The notes beneath the pieces are model-generated. The model did not search any database. It saw only the letters and a program-made list of their open reading frames with translations, and was not told the DNA's origin. From positions 6,448,001 through 6,512,000 of the forward strand of contig JALGAS010000001.1 of NCBI GenBank assembly GCA_023078685.1: a DNA stretch of 64,000 bases, given 5' to 3'. The DNA comes from Neopestalotiopsis rosae. Lineage: Eukaryota > Ascomycota > Sordariomycetes > Amphisphaeriales > Sporocadaceae. A program made the translations under genes and the position numbers. The first letter of the stretch is position 1. Each line of letters opens with the position of its first letter. This document shows positions 57,553 to 64,000 of the stretch, in pieces.

Positions 57553-58250
57553 ATGCCTCCCAAGAAGCAGAACAACGGCGACGGCGTTGATGCAGGTGGC
57601 GTTCCCGCAGCCAGCACCTTCACCGAGGCTGAAGCCAGAATGCTCAGCACTATCCTCCTCCGAATGACGCCTGGAATCAACGCTCTGATTGATTGGGATA
57701 AGGTCTGCGAGGATCTCGGGTCCAAGAGTGTCCAGTCGACCAAGGAGCGCTTCCGTCAGATCAGTCAGTACTTACCTTTTATCACCTGCACGTCGGCCGT
57801 TCGTCACTGCCCTAAGTTGTTCATCGCCTTCCTGCTTCATGGTATTTCTTTATGGGCGAAGAGCTAATCAAATTGTCTTAGGCGCAAAGCATGGCTGGTT
57901 CAAGCAAGAGCCCAGCGCTGGCATGGCAACCCCCGCCGGCAAGAAGACTGCCGCCCGCACTCCTGGTAGCAAGAACAAGAAGTCTCCCGTCAGTGAGAAC
58001 GACGACGGAGCTGGCGATGATACCCCCGTCAAGAAGCGCAAGACTGCTGTTTCCAAGAAAGTCAAGGACCACGTAAGATGCCCTTCCCATCTTTCTGTTC
58101 CATGTTTCAAAATCCTGAGCTAACGCATACCAAACAAAGGAGCCCAACGCCGCTGAAGATCAGGCTACCGAGAATCACGATGGCGCCAATGTTCATGCTG
58201 ATGGCGTGGGCATGGACATGGGCATCATCCTGACCTTTGATGAAGTCTGA
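57553..58250 (+). CDS. small basic nuclear-type protein with Myb/SANT-like N-terminus
   Basis: Three exons (57553-57763, 57882-58072, 58140-58250) give 170 residues. The N-terminal part (FTEAEARMLSTILLRM, then INALIDWDKVCEDLGS and STKERFRQIS) is like the Myb/SANT-type modules common in small fungal proteins. After the first intron come KKTAARTPGSKNKK and VKKRKTAVSKKVKDH, nuclear-localisation-like, and an acidic tail ending TFDEV. Function unknown; a chromatin or DNA-binding role is plausible. Confidence 0.82.
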
Positions 58251-58923
58251 TGCCCTTACAGCGTGACGAGCCTGGCCGGAATGAATCTGGGAACTTTCCA
58301 GCAGCCGCATAACGGAATGGTTGACACATGACCCAATTGATAAAATATCAATTAAAAGGATGGCATATAGACTACCCGCTAAAGCGGCAGTACGTATCAA
58401 GGCCAATCAATGAACATCATCACACCTCTATCGATATGAAATTTGCTATGTCCGTGCTTAGCTGATCGATTGGAGCGAGTCAGAATGGGAGTCATGATCT
58501 AATTGCTTGCAGATGCAGATGACATACAATCTCCCGAGCAACGAAAGTGAATGCATGTATCTACCAGAGTTATTAACAAAGGGGATTGCCACATGGCTGA
58601 TTGCAGATGCCAAGGACTGGCATGAGAGTCATAGACTACGCGGATGCAAAGTAAATGAGTAGGAAAATACCAGGTACCGGAATGTTATTGCAATTGCCCA
58701 AATTGTTCATTGGAGGCTGATTGAGGCTGCAGGTATGCGCCGACTCGAATGCATCTCTAGTACAACTCGCCATGTCGCCTTGTCCATTGGTATACCTCTT
58801 TGCTCTCACCACTTGAGCTTGGAATTTGCGTACTCGGCGCAGAGACACCACAAGCAGTGACGGACTGACGCGTCGGCGAAACTGCCTTTTCAAAGAATCG
58901 GTAACAGCCACCACGATTTGTCT
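58251..58923. other. convergent 3' region
   Basis: Between convergent genes. No gene is supported; short minus-strand frames overlap the 3' end of the reductase. Confidence 0.45.
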
Positions 58924-60146
58924 TTACTGTTCGCTTGTCCTCCACACCAGCTTCTCCCGACTGACACCGTCCCTGAGCGCATTGAGTGCATTGGTGGCCC
59001 TGTCGAGGATAGTCTTGCCCTCAATCACTCGATGCCGCTGCGGTACGACAATTCCTTCTGCGATGAAAGCCGGCATGATTTTGGACGCCAGGTTCTCCTT
59101 GAAGAACGGGTTCTAGAAGTGTCCAGAATCAGAGATGTGAACGAAGACATTGTTTGAGTTGGCGCAGACTTACATTGTAAACGAAATGAGTTCGAACACC
59201 CCTCGGCTCCACGCCCTCGGCCCAAGGCGCGGCCTCCTCGACCTCCATGCTGTACTCGGGGGCCTGCTCGTTTGATGCATGTTTCACAATGACGGGCAGC
59301 ATAATGGCCACTCGAGACCCCTTTTGCGCGACCCTTGCGATTGATTTCAAACTCCCTTCTGATGAGCCGATGCAGTCAATCACCATGGGAATGACGGGCA
59401 AATTGTCGCCGCGGACTTTCTTGCCCGCGTCCAAGAGAAGCTGGGCCACGTTGGGATCCCGGTAGTCGACCACTTCTGCTGCGCCCAGCTTTCGCAGGTA
59501 GTCGTAGTGTGCTGGTGATGCAGTAGCAATCAGATTACGATAGCCGTAGTACTTCAACACCTGGATGGATTGCTGGCCGACCGACGAGGCTGCTCCCCAG
59601 ATCAGGATGGGTTCCTCGGCCCGCTCTGGCACATAATCCGCGGGCTTGGGAAAGGGTGTTGGCAAGTCGAGATCCGTAGCCATGGTGTTGAACACGGTGA
59701 CAAAGTTCTCTGGAATGGTAGCTACCTGCTCCATGGTAAATCCAGCTGGTATCTGCGTACAAACATGAGCGTCCACCCCACCCGAGCAAGGTACCTGACT
59801 GGAATCATACCTTGGCAAACTTCCATTCCGGCGCCGTGATATACTCTTGCTGGGCCGCTCGCACGTTGCCATCATGGGCCCAGCCAAAGATTTCATCGCC
59901 AGGTTTCAATGTCTTGACTTCGGAGCCGACCTCTTCGACTACACCAACGGTGACAGCACCAAGGACCTGCGGCGGTTGTACCAATAACCCGCCATCTGCC
60001 CTGTGCAAATCCAGTGGCGTCGAAGCGGTGAATTTGGAACGAATGAGGATTTCATCTCCTTCAGGAGTCACGGTAGGGCGCTGCTGGATCTCTAGGGGCT
60101 TCCTGGGGCCGACAGTGACAACTGCAGTGTGGGTGCGGGGAGACAT
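58924..60146 (-). CDS. medium-chain zinc-type dehydrogenase / enoyl-reductase-like protein (ToxD-like)
   Basis: Three exons (60146-59811, 59752-59174, 59112-58924) give 367 residues. The GroES-like N-terminal half is followed by an NADPH-binding region with IWGAASSVGQQSIQVLKYYG and VVDYRDPN. The structural-zinc cysteines of true alcohol dehydrogenases are not visible, as in trans-enoyl reductases and quinone oxidoreductases. The C-terminal exon ends with a typical VVPQRHRVIEGKTILDRA run. The family reduces enones in primary or secondary metabolism; no polyketide synthase is nearby, so the substrate is open. Confidence 0.9.
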
Positions 60147-61265
60147 TGTTTTGCGTTATTGGAGAAGCCTGAGACGGCAAGTTACGAGAAGAAGTGATTT
60201 AGGAAAGAGGCTTGGAAGAATTAGCTGGGCAGGAATGGGCGACGTTTTTGGCTTATAATAATCATCTTGACATGCAGATTTCGTGAACTCTCATATATGG
60301 GTTTCATGCGTCGTGCCATACTGTCTGACTGTATGTCGTGCTCTGTAACACGTTTCAAGCAAACTACTAACCGCCCAACTAACCGAACTACTAATAATTG
60401 AGCTTCTGCGTTGCTCGATTGGTAAGCTGTAGCAATTAGTCATTGCTTGTTGGATGGCTCTTTCTTGGAATGATCGACACTCTGTTCACTGCGAAAAAGG
60501 TTAGCAAGGAGTTTGTCTTGGAATGTTACTACTAATAAACAGATCTGCCAACAAGCTTCATAACTGCGAAGGTTTTAGTTCGCAACTTTGATCTTTACTG
60601 CGAACAACCCCGCCATCAGTCAGTAATCGTGTGCTCGGACAATTGATTATTTCCCATTCCCATTGTTGTCGCGATTGCAGCAATGGCATCGTCGGATTCT
60701 TACTGCGCCTGCTTGCACTCGTACTACATGAGAATGGCCAGTTGCTGAGAGCAAAGACGGGCATACACAGCCAAGGGGCTTGATGCTTTGAAGGTGCAGT
60801 CTCTTGTCGCATCCCCTCCAACAATGTTGGAGCGGCAACGTTATTGGCAACTTTACACAACAAAACCGGGCTCACATGTCTGCAAATACGAAAAATACTC
60901 GGATTCCATATGAAATGTCGGCAGTGGCTGATTCAGACGATATTTTCATATACTAATGTAAGCATATTTCCGGGTCTCGGCATTTTGGGGGCGAGCTGGT
61001 CACCAATAAATCCCAGCCAACGACGGCGAGGCCGCCTCGATTTATGCAGGAACCCGGCTTAATGCAAGTAGTAGTGACTGACGTAAACGACGCCGGCACT
61101 GCCATCCGGTTTTCAGCCGGGCCGCCTCATCGTTGGCCTCCTTTGGCGGCGTGCGCGGGCGACCGAATAAAAATAAAAATAAACGCCAGCAAGGAGGAAA
61201 AAGGAGGCTCTCCGCCTGGCCGGCTTGTTTCTTGGCCCTTTTGCTACTTACGCATCCAAAGAGAG
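60147..61265. other. divergent intergenic region
   Basis: About 1.1 kb with two divergent promoters; frames of up to 105 codons show no motif. Confidence 0.5.
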
Positions 61266-62311
61266 ATGGGTTTCGACGTCCTTGCCAAGCTCAGCAACGC
61301 CAGCCAGGCGGCTGAGGGCTTTGTCAAGAAGAAGTGGTGAGTCTAGTAGCGCATGCTGCAGTCTCTAGTTATGTTCATGGTAACTAGGCACTGACAGTCT
61401 CGCATAGGGATGAGCACAAGTCGAGAGAGGCCGACAAGGCTGCACAGGCAGAACTCAACCGGCGCATTGAGGAGAGGAATCAGTATTTGCAATTAATCAC
61501 GGCAAAGCGCACTGGTGACTCGGCTCAGGACATGCCACCGCTGGCCTGTAACCCAGCAGACCCGCACAAGGCCGTGTTTCTAGTGACAATTCCCATCACT
61601 TTTGGCAGATTCAAATTGTCCACCAATTCCTACAACTTACTCGCAAAACATGTCGGTATGGAATAAGACGCATTTGAATATTCTCCCACATTCTGTATTA
61701 ACAATTTTCCCCAGGGATGACAATGGATAGTGTCTCGCACTGGGCAATTGCTGTGATCGACCGAGGTCTCGCCCCATGCTATTTCTACGAGCTCATGAGC
61801 GACGATCTGGCCCTCAATGCGCTTGGCAAGAGTCAATTTCGCTTCGACGACGTTACGCCAGAATTCATCGAAACTTGGAAGTCCTGCTATTACGTTGGCG
61901 AGACGGTCAAGACTCATGAGCAAATCCAACAACTAGGTGAGTGACATTTTCGCCCACTGCACCGCTAATTCATACCAACCTCTCGTCGTTATAGGAGCCG
62001 AACATTTGGCAGCCCATCCCCGTTATAATCTACTTAATAGCAACTGCCAGGACATGGTGGAAATTCTGGTCAAACAGCTTTGCGAAGGCAGAACAATTAG
62101 TCAAGGCAAACTGAAGCAAGAGCTGGCTGCCATCTCCCCCAAGATTGCACTAGATCTAATGGTGGCCCGGTTCAGATCGAGAGTGGACACATTCCCAGAA
62201 GATCAAGACCCCGAAAAGCTCAAGGCCAACGACACCGAAGTACAAAAGGAGGTCGACATGATCGATGTGCTCTGGAGCAGAGTTCGAGGCAAGGCCAGCT
62301 CGCCGAAATGA
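61266..62311 (+). CDS. conserved hypothetical protein, possible papain-fold (PPPDE/LRAT-like) hydrolase
   Basis: Four exons (61266-61336, 61408-61655, 61715-61936, 61995-62311) give 285 residues. A charged N-terminal helix is followed by a domain with SHWAIAVIDRG and, later, LLNSNCQDM. A His early and a Cys in NCQD late is the order in permuted papain-like folds (PPPDE, LRAT/NlpC). The catalytic assignment is from pattern only. The C-terminal tail is acidic and basic mixed. No transmembrane segment. Confidence 0.72.
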
Positions 62312-63567
62312 AGGAATTACCGGAGTTCGAATCAACACCATACGCTGGTGAGGTGGATGTTACCGCAAGTGCCATTTTGTAGATACCCCTTTGACTTTTT
62401 GACCTGACAGGAGGTCATACATGTTATCTAATTTTCTTTCAATATAAGCAATGAAGCATACTGATTCTCGTGCGGAACGGTCGAGGATACGAATTGACAC
62501 ATTCTGGCATCTGCGTTGCAAGCGGGGTCTTCAACATGGCGCTGGAAGTCATCGCGGAGAAGTACGCCTACTCAGGCTCGAAAAGAGGAGGAAGTTGTCG
62601 TCGATGCTGGAAAGAGTGGTCGTCTACTCTCAGGGCAGCAGGATTCGATCGATCGACAGTCTTTGGTGGCTGCTGCCGTTATCACCAGGATCGTCGCTTC
62701 TTTGGTCACCAAGTCTTTTTCACTCGCGTCGCCTTCGACGTCGACTCGAAGCGCTAAGATAATTTTAGGAGTCGCAAAGTCGAGCGAAATGGGGAAGAGG
62801 TCGTGCGGAGCAAAGATTTCGTCGTCGTCTTATCCCGGAGACAGTGGAATGTCGTTCATTTGCTCAACTGTGGCCATTCATCACATCCACGGCTCCTCTA
62901 GGGTGCTTCAATGGCATCATATGGTCGCGAAGGACGTAGGCTTCGGTAAGTGTCGTAAACGCGACCATTGCGTCGTGCCCAGGCAGCGGGCTTCAGGTGT
63001 TTGGAGAGTCATGGCGATGTAGAAGGTGCGTTCGCATTGGATTGTTTTGCGCTAGATTGGAGGGGAGAGGTGTCCTAGAATCGCATTCAAAGCACCAAAG
63101 TTTGGTGGGGTTTAGCTTGAGCTCTCACTAAAAGCTACGTACTGGAATGACAGCTATAGTGGAGAGCTTCAGCGCGCCAAACTCACTGCTGGGCCGGGAC
63201 TTCACAGCCTCTTACACCATTGCACAACAGCAATTGCTTCCATTGAGGAGTATCAATTGGTGTATATAACAGACTATTGGAACATGGCTTATGGAAGTTT
63301 CCCATATCGCAATCGCTCTTGGTCAAGAAACAGATAATTGACACATACCATCAAGTGTACATACTTGGCCTTCGCGTGGTTCGATTGTTCGGGTAGCGTC
63401 CCGCCCAGCGGGGAATTGTCGGGGCCCGCGTATCGATATCTCGTCCACTGCTGGCGGAGTCTGATTGACCAGCAGCATCGCTTCCGACCAAACCGTGATT
63501 TGATACTCAACCGCGATTTTTACCACGACTCATTCGCAGCCACACACGACCAAGACACTTATTCATC
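62312..63567. other. intergenic between the PPPDE-like and TMEM14 genes
   Basis: About 1.25 kb. Three overlapping plus-strand frames (62451-63022) have no common domain and are probably non-coding. Confidence 0.5.
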
Positions 63568-64000
63568 ATGGCCGAGCACCCCTGCTTCACAATGGCCATC
63601 CTCAGTAAGAGCGCATTGAGGTTTACATGTCAAGATGTATTCTGCTAACATGACCGTCAGTGGCTTCTGGTGGGAGCATAGGATATCGTAACACTGGTTC
63701 CAAGCCTTCGCTCATCGCAGGAATTGGTCTCGGCGCATCATACGCAGTTGCCGGTTAGTTCTTCATTCAGCATCTCAGGTACTCACTGGACCCAGAGTAG
63801 CTGACTGCCGCTTCACATAGGTTACTTGATCAAGGAGAACAAGGACTACGGTACCGAGCTTGCCCTGGGCAACAGTATTATGGTCCTCGGTTCTGCAGTC
63901 CCTCGCATCATCAAGACTGGAGGGCGCGCCCCGGTGCCGCTTGGACTCGGTGTGTGCGGTGCTCTCGCGACCTTTTACTACCAAAAGAAGGTCAGGGAGT
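63568..64000 (+). CDS. TMEM14/UPF0136 small membrane protein, 3' end cut by window edge
   Basis: Exons 63568-63604, 63661-63753 and 63821 to the window end. The reading frame gives GGSIGYRNTGSKPSLIAGIG and SYAVAGYLIKENKDYG, then GNSIMVLGSAVPRI, typical of the four-span TMEM14 family of mitochondrial inner-membrane proteins (heme/lipid-linked in animals). The end is missing. Confidence 0.92.

Noticed and set aside
62451..63022. Three overlapping plus-strand frames of 95-168 codons
   Set aside because: No recognisable domain, no consistent splice structure, frames overlap one another.

Overview
The window is nuclear DNA of a filamentous ascomycete (Pezizomycotina, probably Sordariomycetes/Hypocreales). 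The support is short GT..AG introns of roughly 50-80 bp with CTRAC branch points, a Zn2Cys6 regulator with a fungal-type middle domain, a secreted deuterolysin, a GMC oxidoreductase, an NLR-like NACHT protein with a lipase-like N-terminus, and an intron-bearing tRNA-Tyr. Gene models below were spliced by hand from reading frame, donor/acceptor and phase. They have not been checked against RNA or databases.

Layout. 0-8.5 kb: a truncated Asp/Glu/hydantoin racemase, a large membrane protein of unknown function, and a full-length ABCC-type ABC transporter. 9.7-30.4 kb: a candidate ribosomal-peptide (RiPP) cluster of the dikaritin/ustiloxin kind. 32.9-37.0 kb: an NLR-like gene interrupted by one in-frame TGA. 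37.7 kb: tRNA-Tyr. 39-64 kb: ordinary or dispersed genes (DUF2235 hydrolase, M61-like peptidase, a stand-alone protein resembling an M35 prodomain beside a secreted M35 protease, FAD monooxygenase, arginase-fold protein, GMC oxidoreductase, acetoacetate-decarboxylase-like protein, small Myb-like basic protein, medium-chain reductase, a PPPDE/LRAT-like protein, and a TMEM14 gene cut by the window end).

The cluster. The centre is a 262-residue secreted precursor (24044-24904, minus) made of a signal peptide and 15 copies of a unit beginning YLVKY (one copy YLVRY). Every copy is preceded by a Lys-Arg Kex2 site and followed by an acidic spacer. Around it are five UstY/DUF3328-type genes, a single-span membrane protein of another family that also has two HxxHC motifs, an acyltransferase-3 protein, a GPH/sucrose-type transporter, a Zn2Cys6 regulator and a secreted S10 serine carboxypeptidase. 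I found no tyrosinase, methyltransferase or flavin monooxygenase inside the cluster, so the product should differ from ustiloxin and phomopsin.

How the genes may work together (inference). Kex2 cuts after each KR. The carboxypeptidase or a host Kex1 trims the basic and acidic tail. The UstY oxidases cross-link the two tyrosines (i, i+4) or other side chains. The acyltransferase decorates Lys, an amine or a hydroxyl, and the transporter exports the product. A near-palindromic CGGWCCG element sits in the promoter region of every core gene, usually in pairs and often between divergent genes, and is a good candidate for the cluster regulator's binding site.
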